Source: Clitoria ternatea
Taxonomy: Eukaryota; Streptophyta; Magnoliopsida; Fabales; Fabaceae
Direction: 5' to 3'
DNA: 64,000 bases
Assembly: GCA_037962975.1 (NCBI GenBank)
Contig: CM075675.1
Coordinates: forward strand, 24,926,501 to 24,990,500
Under the pieces are notes generated by a model that was not told where the DNA came from, did no database searches, and worked only from the letters and a program-made list of their open reading frames with translations. Below, in pieces: positions 10,086-22,226 of the stretch. Within the stretch, counting starts at the first letter, position 1. Each line of letters starts with the position of its first letter. Made by a program: the position numbers and the translations under genes.

Positions 10086-13000
10086 ATGGCATCTTTGAGC
10101 ATCACCCAGATCAAAGTTGGGAATTCTGCATCTGGGTTTGCCTTGAATTGGCCTAAGAAGGTTCATGTTCCTCCCAACAGAATTGGGTTCAAGGTGTTTG
10201 CTTCTGAGACTCAGGCTTCAGAGCCTGATCTTAGTGTCACTGTTAATGGGTTGAAGATGCCAAACCCTTTTGTTATTGGGTCAGGTCCACCCGGGACCAA
10301 TTACACAGTCATGAAGAGGGCCTTTGATGAAGGATGGGGTGCTGTGATTGCCAAAACTGTAAGCTTTTATTGCATTTCATTTACACTCACCTTTTTTTTT
10401 GGTTGCATCAGCTTCATTTTGTCACTACTCTTTTTAGAAGTTAGGTTTCTTTTAAGAGTTTGTGTTATAATAGCACTAGTACATGGAAGTTTGTGTTGTG
10501 GATTGAGATTCAATGCTGGAAAGTGAAAAAGGTTAAGCTTTTCGACTTTTATGGTCTTTTTGGTCTATCCTGGAAAATCTGGACTGTGTCACCATGCCAG
10601 TTATTTATCTATATGTATGTTTATAGGGAGTTTCTGTTGGTTGTTTCGTTAACTAGTTATTATAAGCACTGGATCTTGATGGTTTATTACTGTTGAATTG
10701 ACACTTTGGATGTTCCTGGCAGATCATCACTTTTACCTCTTAAATCTTGATTCTTTGTGTGATTCTGTTGCAAAATGCTGATTTTACCTGGCCCTGGAAA
10801 GAATGCTTGGATCTTATTTAGGTTTAGTTTATACAATTTTATTTTATTTTTCATTTTCAGTGAGGAAATTGAGATTTGATCTGTCCTGATGTCTTGCCCT
10901 TGAGGATAGTGTGCGCCAAGTCTAAGACAGATACCAGATCCGGGGTGGTTTATCTACTCCAAGGTCCTGCAAAGCTAATAGATGAGGGGTGCCCTTGCAA
11001 GTACCTCTGATGGTCAAGTTGGTAAGGGAAATCAGAGCAAATAAGCCGAGATACAGTAAGGATGAGAGAAAAACATATCTGTGACATTTTTGAGAGACTT
11101 AGATATAGGAGAGTGATACTATGGCCATAAAGATAATAGTGTCTGGTGCTTTCTTTGGTGTGTCACGGGTCTGGGGTAACCTGATTTGGTTGGGATGTCC
11201 TTAGACAGTCCGAGATCACCCCCAACAATGCGGTGCAGATGCTTGTGAATGAAGGCTTAGAGATATCTTGAATAATGACCAGGGTACATGGTAACATGGG
11301 TATCCCAGTTCAGGCTTGGACATGCTGATAAGTAATGTAGTAATGTATGGATCAACATAATTGATTGAAACTTGAAACTATCATCTTAAAGTTATAAGGA
11401 TGTAGTTGCAGAGAACATAACTTTTGATGAAAGGATCTCCAAAAGGAATAAACAAAAAATTGTCAATAGCTAATGTAGTGATACAAACGCAACCTTAGGA
11501 AATGCGTAGGGTGCTACGATAAACTATTAGATCGGTTTATGTGTGTATCTGTTTGACACATGGCCTGCAAGGAATATTGACAATTATCAGTTTATCCTAC
11601 AATCAATCTTTATAGCTTATTATACTAGTTGTTGTAGTAGGAGAATTGTCTACTTCTTAAAGGCTGTTCACGTGTGAGATGCTAGCTACATACAGGACTC
11701 ATGAATTGTAGGCAGAGTCATAAGAATCAGAAGTATGAATCTTCAAAATGCAGGTTTTTATTTTTGGAAAAATCCTGACATCTATTGGAAAAGAACTTAT
11801 CTGATCATAGAGGAGTCAGGTTTTAACATTTTTTTTTGAGATCTGTTTCCATTGTTTTGTTTAGCTTGAAAAGAAAATAAAAGTGTTTGAAATACGGAAA
11901 TATTGAAAACAAATATCTTACCATTTCTTAGAAGATCCTTAAGATTAGTTTTTTGATTTCTTCATTATTGCTTAGGATTCACACCATATTACTTTTTTAC
12001 TACCATGATTTATTTCCCAATTCCCAAGTTCGATAGGATTATGATTAGTATAATTAAGGGACAATGCTCTAAGATTTATGAAAACATTTAACATATTAAA
12101 CATGTTAATGTATTGTATTACATTCTATTTCATCTCTTTCTTCTCTTTCTATACTTAAATTAAAACTCCATAATTTCAACCTCAACTTTGGCACTCCACT
12201 TTATTGTCATGATATTTCCTTTAGATTAGTTGTCTTTATTGTTGTGATTCTTCACTAGCATTGATCACCATTACTGTGCCAACCCTTTGAGGCTTTGACA
12301 TCTTTTGACGTTTGTGCTCTTTTCCACTGTGTTATACCTTCCAACAAGTTCAATCCTCTTTTGATTTTGTTCTTCCTTCAGTGTCCACCTTCTTAATCTT
12401 AGCTTCCACCATGCTTTTTTGCGATGTATGTTGAACAGTTTCTAGCCTTTGCCTCTCTCTTCGTTGTTTAGTTTTGGTCAAGTTTGTTGATGCTTGTACT
12501 TCCCCTATTCAGATCTACCTTCTTTGTTTCCAACTGTACATTATGAGATTAGAGACATCAACTTGGCCACACGGTTACCATTGTCTTGATTCATAGCCCA
12601 ATATCTTTGAAAATTGGACACCTCTGTAATTTGAAGTGCAACAACATGGGATATGTTTCTAACACTAACACCTCCTTGACACTAATATAATGAAAATTAT
12701 ATTCATTTTTTACTTTTGTTAAACTTAAGCTCAAAATGTAATATAAAAAAGAAAATGCTAACAAGTGCCTCAAGCACTAGTTAAGAAAGTAAAAATGGAA
12801 AGTTTTAATTAAAAACATAATTAAAATTCACCTATTCTGATTTCTAGGTAATTCCCACACAGTTTCCAATAGGAAAATTCTACTTATGGTTCTTTCTTTA
12901 AACAATGCTCTTAGGGGACTGACAGGACCCATATAAAAAATATATAAAAGAAGTCTCTCACTATTCTTTTGGGCTCACTATCATATTACAAGTCCAAAAC

Positions 13001-16000
13001 TATGTAAGTTTGATTTGATAAGGTTAACCTATCTATCTTTAGTGATATAGATTCATCTTGTTTTAGGATATTTTGTAGAGACTAAGTGAGTAACAGCAGG
13101 AAGGTGAATATATCAATGGTGCTCATCAATTTAGATCTTTCTATTATGTTATTCATTTTTTTATTTCTTTTGCGTCTCTCTCTCCTATATATTGTTTGGC
13201 TGTCCTATATTTTTAGCCGTTATACTTGTCAGAATGTTTGCATCCGGTGTTGTTGTCGGAATTCATGCTTCATAGATCAATAAATAACATACAGTGGAGT
13301 TGCTTTATGTTGTGGGGGAATTTTTAACTTAGTAGGGGTTTGGACTTTGGAATATGTTGATTTTTGTGGTGAAATTGTTATGTCTTACTAGTAGATCAAT
13401 GTAACTATTATGTTAACATCAATAACTTATTTAATACTATTCATTTATGCTTAGTTTCCTGGTGGAGATTTTAATGTTCTGGTTCCATTTGGGATATGTA
13501 TTCCATTGTTCTCATTTCCCCGTCTCTCTTATATATATGAATGAATGTGTGTGTGTGATGTGCGCGCGCGCACACACACACACACATGTCATTGGGTAGT
13601 TTTCAATGTTTTCTCCCTTTACACTCTGTACCTCTGGTTTGTAGGAGTACGCTTAAGTAACACACCCTTTTAATGTTTAAACCTATTTTTTTTATGGAAG
13701 TCCTTGTGCACCATACATTCAGCTGTATTCTTTCACCTAACAAAACTTACCCTCATGATGAAATTTCTCTAACCTTTTCACTTAGGTGTTCTGTTTGCTT
13801 TTTGAAGCAATACTTCCATTGTAATTGATCTAAATGATATTGAATGTATTACCGTGGGAATTGATATTATTCCCTTGCTAGGTATCACTTGATGCAGCAA
13901 AAGTCATAAATGTAACTCCTCGGTATGCCCGACTAAGGGCAGGTGCAAATGGTTCTGCAAAAGGAGAAATTATCGGGTGGGAGAACATAGAGCTTATCAG
14001 TGATAGACCACTTGAAACCATGTTGGAAGAATTCAAGCAATTGAAAGAAGAGTATCCAGACAGAATTCTCATTGCTTCAATCATGGAGGAGTACAATAAG
14101 GCTGCATGGGAGGAGCTTATTGATAGAGTAGAGCAAACTGGAGTTGTAAGAATTGTTTCTTAGTTGAGTTTGTTAATTTTGTTATTTTTCTAACTTGAAA
14201 ATTCTGATAGCTGAGCCTGACCCCTTTGATATACTTTTAGGATGCAATTGAAATAAATTTCTCATGTCCTCATGGTATGCCGGAACGCAAGATGGGTGCT
14301 GCTGTTGGTCAAGATTGTGCTCTTCTGGAAGAGGTTTGTGGATGGATAAATGCCAAGGCCACAGTTCCTGTTTGGGCTAAGATGACTCCCAACATAACTG
14401 ATATTTCACAGGTTAGCTATGTATCTTGGTCCTTATTGTTATACTCTAACCATATTATGTTTAACTTTAAGTAGGGGAAGCTTGTTCAGTTATCAAATTT
14501 TTGGGCTCTCACTGAATTTTTGGATCGTTTGATTGTTTGATTGTAGAATAGTGAATCCATTGCTCCATGTATACATTTAGGTGTTTTAATGAGCCTCTTG
14601 ACTTATGTGTGAGTGCAAACTGTTCGCAAAACGAAAATGATTTATAGAAGCAGGTTCAGATTACAAAGAAAAGAATGAGTTATAATGGCTAGAATGCAAC
14701 TGAAAGATACAATTTTTTGGGTATTAGAGAGACCTAGAACTCTCACGATGCCAAAACAAATGACAAGATATGTCTCTATTAACCTCTCCTGTTATTTTTA
14801 GGCATCCATCTTATTAACAAATAACTTTGCAACGAACAAACTAACTAATAGATACTATATCTATAACTAACTAACTAATTATTCTGCTAACTAATCAATG
14901 ATACATGCTCTTTACCACAATTAAATGTTTTCTATATGGCCTTTGCTTGTAAATGTTTCTTGGTAACATTATTGATGCTAATTAACACTTTTATTAGAAA
15001 ATGTGTATTGTTCTTTAAGTAATTCATAATCATCATGTAACAGTGTTATCAAATCGCCGCTATAGCGGCGCAATAGCGGCAAGGCGGAGCGGTTTGAAGG
15101 CCAACCGCGAAACGCCATGGGAAAAAGCGGCCGAAATAGCGGTGACCGCTATTTGGCGAATCGCGGCCGCTATGCGCATAACGTCGTCGCGCCTGTAGCG
15201 GGGAATAGCGGTCGAAGCGCCGCTTTCCATGGAAGTCGGGTTTGGGCCCTGTTGGGCCAGGTCAGAACGAAGCGGGTTCCGGGTTAGGGTTTCTTTTTTT
15301 GGCTTTCTCCTTCCACTTCTCAGGTTCGAAAAGTTTCCCTCCCGCTTCTCCTTTCACTTCTCCTCCCTCGCGCCCATCACCCAGCCATCTCCGTTGAGTT
15401 TTCCGGCGAAAGAGAGGCGGCGACCACTGTTTCCGGCCATTTCCGGCCATTTCCGACCATTTCCGGCGACGTAGAACGGCGGCGACTGTGCAGGGCTCAC
15501 CGGCGACCATTTCCGGCCAAGTTCCAACAGTTTTCTTCCACATTCCTTCGTTCAAACAGGTTTCTCCTCTTCTCTGTTATTTTTCTCCTTTCTCCTCTTT
15601 CTTCTCTGTTTTTTTTCTCCTTTCTCCTCTTTCTTCTCTGTTTTTTTTTCTCCTTTCTCCTCTTTCTTCTCTGTTTTTTTTCTCCTTTCTCCTCTTTCTT
15701 CTCTGTTTTTTTTTCTCCTTTCTCGTCTTTCTTCTCTGTTTTTTTTCTCCTTTCTCCTCTTTCTTCTCTGTTTTTTTTCAGCTTTGTTTTTCCATTTTGC
15801 TGAAAACAGTTTCCCCTTCCTCTGTTTTCATTTTCATCTCTTGTTATTTTTAATTTCTGTTTTGTATTATGAAAATGAATTTTTTTTTAAAAATCTATTA
15901 TGTATTTAATCTTTTATTTCATCATACTCTGTGTGTTGCTGGTGTTTGTTGCTGGTGTCATACTCTGTTATTTATGAGTTATGACATTATGTTTGTTTAA

Positions 16001-17452
16001 CATTGATTTGGATGTTGTTTTGGATGATATTTTGATATGTTTTTTCATTTTATTTATAGTATTATGGTCTTATTTATAGTGTCCGCTATGTGTCCGCCAT
16101 AACCCGTTATAGCGTCCGCTATAGCGTTTATAAAGTTTTTTTGGCTCGCCGCGATAACCCGCGACCGCTATTTAATAACACTGTCATGTAAGTAATTTTG
16201 GGATGCTTCTACTTGTAGCCAGCAAGGGTTGCTCTAAGTTCAGGATGTGAGGGAGTATCTGCCATAAATACAATCATGAGTGTCATGGGAATCGATCTCA
16301 ATACGTTGCGGCCAGAGCCTAGTGTTGAGGGGTTTGCAATCTCACTTAAAGAAAACTCATTGTTTTTCCTTGCTTTTTCAATCACCTTAAGTATATCTAA
16401 TGAGTCTAAATTTTGTTGATAGGTACTCAACTCCGGGGGGTTATTCTGCAAAGGCTGTCCATCCCATAGCACTTGGGAAGGTTATGAGTATTGCAAAAAT
16501 GATGAAGTCGGAGTTTGATAGTGAGAACTACTCACTTTCTGCTATTGGTGGTGTTGAGACAGGTGGTGATGCTGCTGAGTTTATTCTTCTTGGAGCAAAC
16601 AGTGTTCAGGTACAATGAACAAATAATACCATTCTATACGTTGGGCCTCCATTGTCCTTGTTCAATGCAAAATACGAGTTAATTCAAATTCAAACACACA
16701 CTGAGTGGATGATTTTCCTTTTTGTTTGAATTGTAGGTGTGCACTGGTGTTATGATGCATGGGTATGGTCTTGTGAAGAAACTATGTCTTGAACTTAAAG
16801 ACTTCATGAGAAAACACAATTTCACATCAATAGAAGATTTCAGAGGGTATGGTTTTGAACTGAAAGGAAAAAACTTAGATCAAGTTCCTTACACTTTTGT
16901 CATCAAGTTCTCTAATGAAACGCTGATATGTAGATATTTTATATTCTTTTTAAAAAATTACGACACATATTTAATGAAAACCATTTTTTTTCAACAAGCA
17001 AATGTTAAACTTGTTAATTTTTGTTTGTCCGAAGTGTTAATGGGGAGATTCGAGTCCACAACCCCTTCTTCTTTTACCTTTCACCCTTTCCTAATCTGGC
17101 AACCACTGAATTACCCTTATATCTTCTGCTACTAGTGAATCATTAATTGATCCAAAAACTTGGCAAAGATACAAAGAACTTGATATAAGTTTTGTCTAAT
17201 CTAATTTAGTTTCCAACAGATTATACAAAACACTTGAGAAAGGCATGTTAACTTTTTTCCTTTCTTTTTTCAAATTTTTAATATGAAAATGACAGGGTTT
17301 CTCTTCAGTACTTTACTACTCACACTGACTTGGTGCGAAGGCAGCAAGAAGCAATAAGGCAAAGGAAAGCCATAAGGAAAGGGTTGCAGTCTGACAAAGA
17401 CTGGACAGGAGATGGTTTTGTGAAAGAAAGTGAAAGCATGGTTTCTAACTGA
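10086..17452 (+). CDS. PYD1: Dihydropyrimidine dehydrogenase (NADP+), plastid, PYD1
   Basis: It catalyses NADPH-dependent reduction of uracil and thymine, the first step of reductive pyrimidine catabolism. Exons by GT-AG sites and frame: 10086-10358, 13882-14145, 14241-14411, 16219-16331, 16423-16609, 16737-16846, 17296-17452. They sum to 1275 nt, 424 aa plus stop, close to the usual plant length of about 425. The first ~44 residues are Ser/Lys-rich and look like a plastid transit peptide. The mature part has the dihydroorotate-dehydrogenase-type flavin barrel: NPFVIGSGPPGTNY, NFSCPHGMPERKMGAAVGQD (the conserved Cys region), PVWAKMTPNITDI, SAIGGVETGGDAAEFILLGA and VCTGVMMHGY. As in other plants it is the short form, without the iron-sulfur and NADPH domains of the animal enzyme. 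Introns 1 and 3 are swollen by repeats. The coding sequence looks intact. Confidence 0.95.
10862..11620 (-). repeat. Possible LTR relic in PYD1 intron 1
   Basis: The stretch is less AT-rich than the rest of the intron. It holds TGCAAGTACCTCTGATGGTC followed by AAGTTGGTAAGGG. This resembles the U5 signature of the Tat LTR at 8033-8773 in the same orientation (TGCAAAGATTCTCCGACGCTCAAGTC). Boundaries and duplicated target bases could not be found, so this is an inference from one motif. Confidence 0.3.
13545..13587. repeat. Alternating TG/CG/CA dinucleotide tract in PYD1 intron 1
   Basis: Runs of TG, then CG, then CA follow one another almost without a break, giving about 40 bases of alternating purine-pyrimidine sequence that is also nearly self-complementary. 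Such tracts can adopt Z-DNA or a hairpin in vitro. A role here is not shown. Confidence 0.9.
15041..16183 (+). mobile_element. Non-autonomous hAT-type element in PYD1 intron 3
   Basis: The ends are CAGTGTTATCAAATCG and the complement of its partner CAGTGTTATTAAATAG, so the terminal inverted repeats match over about 15 bases. The 8 bases TCATGTAA occur directly before (15033-15040) and after (16184-16191), a perfect hAT-sized target duplication. Both subterminal regions are crowded with GCGGC/GCCGC and CCGCTATAGCGG words. No transposase is encoded. The short ORFs inside are GC-rich or CT-repeat artefacts. The element ends 35 bp before exon 4, leaving that exon and its acceptor intact. Confidence 0.92.
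15573..15780 (+). repeat. CT-rich minisatellite inside the hAT element, unit about 32 bp
   Basis: Six full units and one partial of a CTCTG-T8-CTCCTTTCTCCTCTTTCTT pattern, differing mainly by the length of the T run (8 or 9) and single changes (GTT ATT in the first, CTCGTC in the fifth). Just upstream (15436-15470) a shorter repeat of GGCCATTTCC occurs three to four times. Confidence 0.92.
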
Positions 17453-20400
17453 AATCTCCAATCAAGTTAAGCAACATTTCTTATATGATCACACATTCAT
17501 GCAAAATGCAAATTGGGCAGGGAAGAAAATCATCCTTTGTTATTAATAATGGATATTAATCTTTTAAAGAACACTATGATGCATTCTATGGAGAAATAAT
17601 GATAGTATACATTAAATTATGGGAAGATTATCGTCAAAAACATCATCCTTAGCATTGTTCTATGCCATAGTATCTTCTTGTTACTTTACTGCGTTTTGAA
17701 TACTACTTTTGTCTTTTAATATAAAATTATTTTGATTAGTTTCAGTTTTTAAGAAAAATTAATTAATATAGGTAAAATTATTTAGAAGTTTTTTTTTATT
17801 GGAAATTGTGTTAGAATTATTTAGAAATCATAGTGAGTGATTTTTAATGATATTTTTGAATGGAAACTTTTTATTTTAGGTTTTTTAACTGATGCTCTTA
17901 GGGCATTGATTAGCATTTTTCTTTTTATGTAGTATTAAGAATCAAAGAAATCTTTTAAGAGTTTGTTATATTAAGGGATAATGAAGAGATTTTTATATAA
18001 AGGGTTATATAATGAGATAAAAGGTAATATAATTTAGCTAATTTTCTTAGAAAATTAATTTAAATGAATAAGAAAAACAATTATCACTTTATGCTTCTGG
18101 TTAATTTTGGGGTTGAAACATTTATTACTAACCTAATATTTAGGCATGGCTGGCTCGTGGCGTGATAATCTAATTGGTTGAAGCAAGAATAGCTACTAAC
18201 TGGTCTAAATAATCCATCTGCATTGGTCATGAAACGAAAAGATCTATCTCAAATTTATGAAAACTAGTGTGGTTTGAGGTGAATTAGTCATTTTGAATTT
18301 TATTCAAGTTAATGTTTTTTTAATTTTTTACTTACAATACTTAATAATCTTCTATTTTTAAAACACTATTATTTTGTATTTAAAGTTTCATTAAATTGAA
18401 CTATGGTGTTTTAAATTAATTTTATGATTCTATATCAATATATCACTCAAAATGAAACACGGTATAATAATTCATAAAAAGTAAATTTGATTATCAACAG
18501 GTGGATGATAAGGGGTACATGTTTGATTTTTTAAAACATCTTTGAATCTAGTGGATGGAAAAGAGTTAACCCCGTTAAGATGTGGATGTTTCTAACTCGA
18601 ACATGATTGTTTCTAAATGAGGATACCTTTGATTAAAAGAAAAATAGATTTGATAAATTTGACATTGAATCATTCACGGTTTAAGGTTTAAACTGATCAA
18701 TCCTGGCCATGAGTAATTAGTGTCAGCTACTGATGTTAAAGTTTGTGTTTTGTTTTGTTGTTTTTAAATTGGACTTTATGTCAATCACTCGGACATGACA
18801 AAAGTTATTTCCGTTGGCTTTGCGGTGGATTATGTACATGACCTTGAAACGCCATTTTCTTGTAGCAATAGATTATGGGATGTTTGGTTTGCAGTTAGGG
18901 AAATGGAAAAGTCTAAAGGTTGATATTGATCCTTCACACCGTTTAAGACAATCAAAATTTTGTTTGACCGTATTTTTCACTTTTAAAAAACCGCGTTGCA
19001 TTGAAAGCAACAGAGAAATCTCTTTGTGCCAAACATGCTATCTGTCATTGTGATCTTATGTTTGTTTTTACTGCGGTTTTAGTTTGCTGTTTTGCAAACA
19101 AAATGAAGGTTCTAAAAGGGTGAAAAATATATCCTACAGTTAAACAAAGTTTTTACTGTCCCGAATGATGTAAATGATCAATGGTTAATCCAAGATTTAT
19201 AAACATGTTTTTAACATCATCTTCCGAAAACACACAACCTTTTTTTTAGAAGTTTGGTTGATTGGTTCTGAATTAAAATTTGGTCTTGTTAAGTTTGGGC
19301 CTCAGATCCATGTTATGTTTTTGAAATCCTGGGATCCATTTGTTTTTATTTCTGTATGTCATTAGTGTGTTATGTCAGACCAAAAAAAAATTAGTGTGTT
19401 ATGGATTTTTTTTTTCTTTCTTCGGTAGCAGAAATGATTTTTGTTCAAAAAAGAAAATAGCAGAAAAAAATGGAGCAGTTAAGGAAAAAAAAATTAAAAA
19501 AGCCATGAACACGGATTAGTGAAAAAAAATAGAAGGTTCAACGAGACGCGAATTTAAATATAAGCAAAAGCTTGTCCAAAAAAAATATATAAGCAAAAGC
19601 ATTTTATACAAATTTAAAAATAGTTGTTAATTTTTTTTCATAGCATGTTTAATTTTTATTTATCAATTTTTTATCTTAAAAACTCAAAAAATCTATTTCT
19701 TTCTAAAGTAATTTATAATTATTTAATTAAAATATTTAATTTATTTTTAGTAACACGAGTCAAAATATAGTTTAAAAATGTTAAATAACTTTTATTGTGC
19801 ATATTTGAACACTTTTTTATTTGATGTATTTATTTGAACTTAAGTAAATAGAAGCACACACTTCTTAACAACTTTATGATGAAAAAAATACATTATTTAT
19901 AATCTAAGCACTATCTCCAGACCCATTAGGATTAACATGGTAACGAAGGTTTAAGTAGTCAATCATCTTGAAATTATAAGCTTAAACCTCCTGTTTTAAA
20001 GTTTTTTTTATTGTAAATCAAAAATATTATCTCCGATCGAATTTTGGTTAATGATTATTAATGTATTACTTTTTCTTTTTAAGAAATTATTGTATTAATT
20101 TAAATTCAGAACTAAAAAAATGTATGTTGAAATTTGAAAGTATTTAATTTCTGAAGAAAAATAAAAATGTAATAATGTTTGTCTATAAGAGCATGTTGTG
20201 TTGACCGTTATACTAATTAAATTGAGGTTAAGTTTTTAATAAGAAAAAAAACTATGAACTCAATGAAAATTTAAGTTTATCGAATGATGTGTAAAATTAA
20301 TATTAACCATTAAACTTTTTCATTTCTACAATTTCATTTTTAAAACTCTATTTTCATAATTGATAATAGGGAAAGTAATTTAACAAGTATTTAAACTATA

Positions 20401-21273
20401 TGACATTACTAAGTAGAACCTTAAGATGGTATCAAAGACAAAGTTTAATCTCTATCTAGTTATCATGGGTCAAAAGTTGCCCTTTTATTATAGATTAAAA
20501 GTGACATTTTGCCTGGTTCGACAGACTTCATTGGAGGGGACGTGCTGAAAATCCTACATCATTTGTCTCGGAATATGTGCATAGTTTAAATACCTATTAT
20601 ACTACTCTTGTTATCATAAATTGATTTTGGGATAAAACATTAACAAAGATAGTAAAATATACTTTTTATAAAGTTTAAGATAATGTTTAACTGTTGAGTT
20701 ATCTTGTGAAGGTTCCACATTAGTTGCTATTTTCTAATATCTATTTTATATTTTATATGAAAAAATCAATCAAATTTAATAAAAAAATAATAGTGTGATT
20801 ATCCATATGTGTTAGTTAAAAATGAGTTCATCCAAATGGGACAATGTTTTACTCCTTAATCCGGTGTCTATTGCAAAATATTGGCATTCTGCATCGTGCA
20901 ATAACATGCGGTATAGTTATAGTGTCATCGAATTTGCAAACCAGAAAAGGTTGAAATGAAATTTGAGTGTTCCAATGTCTCTGGCTATGTTCATAGTTGC
21001 AAGTACATATACATGTGTAGCATAACATGCCAACACCTAGTATATTCACCGTAATAAACAAATAAAAAAATAATTGTGAGTTGATTTGATGCCCAAGTGA
21101 AAATCAAGTTAATCTAGGGAGCGTGCTTTATTGGAAGGGTCTCCCATCTCTTAATTAATTGTTAAGGGTTTAATCTTTCTTTTGAATGTAAAGTAATTTT
21201 AAAATATTAGTTGGTTTTAATTATATCTTACAAAAAAATTACAAAAACTTTGAATCATGTGGGCCAGCTTCAA
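17453..21273. other. AT-rich intergenic DNA, no gene seen
   Basis: This is the PYD1 3' flank and spacer up to the Mutator-like element. Short ORFs here (for example 18814-19053 and 20849-21061) show no domain, no splice context and no coding bias. 19380-19520 has several A or T homopolymers. I see no complete repeat with clear ends. Confidence 0.5.
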
Positions 21274-21283
21274 AAGAATCCAC

Positions 21284-21415
21284 GGCATTTTGACCCATTT
21301 GGGGTCCTTTTAAAAATAATTTGTAGAATTGGGGTTGTTTTTTAAAGAATTAGTTGTCTGGGTGAGTTTGTGTCAAATCAAATTTCAATTTCGGCCAAGC
21401 ACCAGACGAAATCCT
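21284..21415. repeat. Left terminal inverted repeat of the MULE
   Basis: Starts GGCATTTTGACCC and matches the complement of the right end with few differences until about CAGACGAAAT, after which the two sides diverge into GACGAAAT-rich subterminal sequence. Confidence 0.9.
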
Positions 21416-22226
21416 GCATGCTTGCCACATGGCAAACATGCAGAGATACCTCTGAAAAAGCGAGAAAAAGACCAAGAACTCGCACAGGCATCCGACGAAA
21501 TTGACTGAACTCTTGTCAGTTGCAGGGGAGCAGGCCTGGATTCGGTTTATTGAAGGACGAATTCACCAGAATTCGTCCCATTGGAAGGCGGGATGTCAGG
21601 TGGCAGAAATGGCACAGAATTCGTCTGCTTGCTGGACGAAAATGAGGAGCAATCCGCCCCTTGAAGAGACGAAATCATAGGCTTATATTGTGGTCCCCTC
21701 GGTGAAGTTTCTTGCTTCCAGTGCTTCACTCGGTAACTTTCTTGCTTCACTGCTTCCAGTGCTTCTCTTCCTACTTCTTCCACCTCCTTCTTCCGGCAGC
21801 AAGCATAGTGGTCCCTTTGGAAGAATTTTAGCATTTTGAAAGGTAAGTTCTGCTTACTTGAACCAGTTTTTAGTTTTTTGGTTGATGTTGATGTGTTGTT
21901 AAAATTTATTTTGAAATAGAGTTAATTTTTGTAATAATGTATGTTTTATTACATTATTTATTGTGGTTATATATTTTTGGTTCATATGAATAATTACATG
22001 TTGTTAATAACATAAACAATGATAATAGTGAAGATAAATAATTGTTTATTTCAAAATATTGATTTTTTTTGGGGCAATGTAGTAGTGTGTTAAAATGTTA
22101 TCTTCCAAGTTTTATTCAATTAAAAAAAATTATATTGTAAATTATAATATTGTAAATTATATTAAAATATAACTATAAAATTAGAATATTTATAATTATA
22201 TGATTATAATTATATTGTCTTGTAGG

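Noticed and set aside
15229..15853. ORFs inside the hAT element as genes
   Set aside because: They consist of GC-rich subterminal words or the CT minisatellite and have no domain.
22200..22226. Start of the PMD protein at the upstream ATG at 22200
   Set aside because: TTGTCTTGTAG at 22215-22225 looks like an intron acceptor, and PMD similarity begins after the ATG at 22227.
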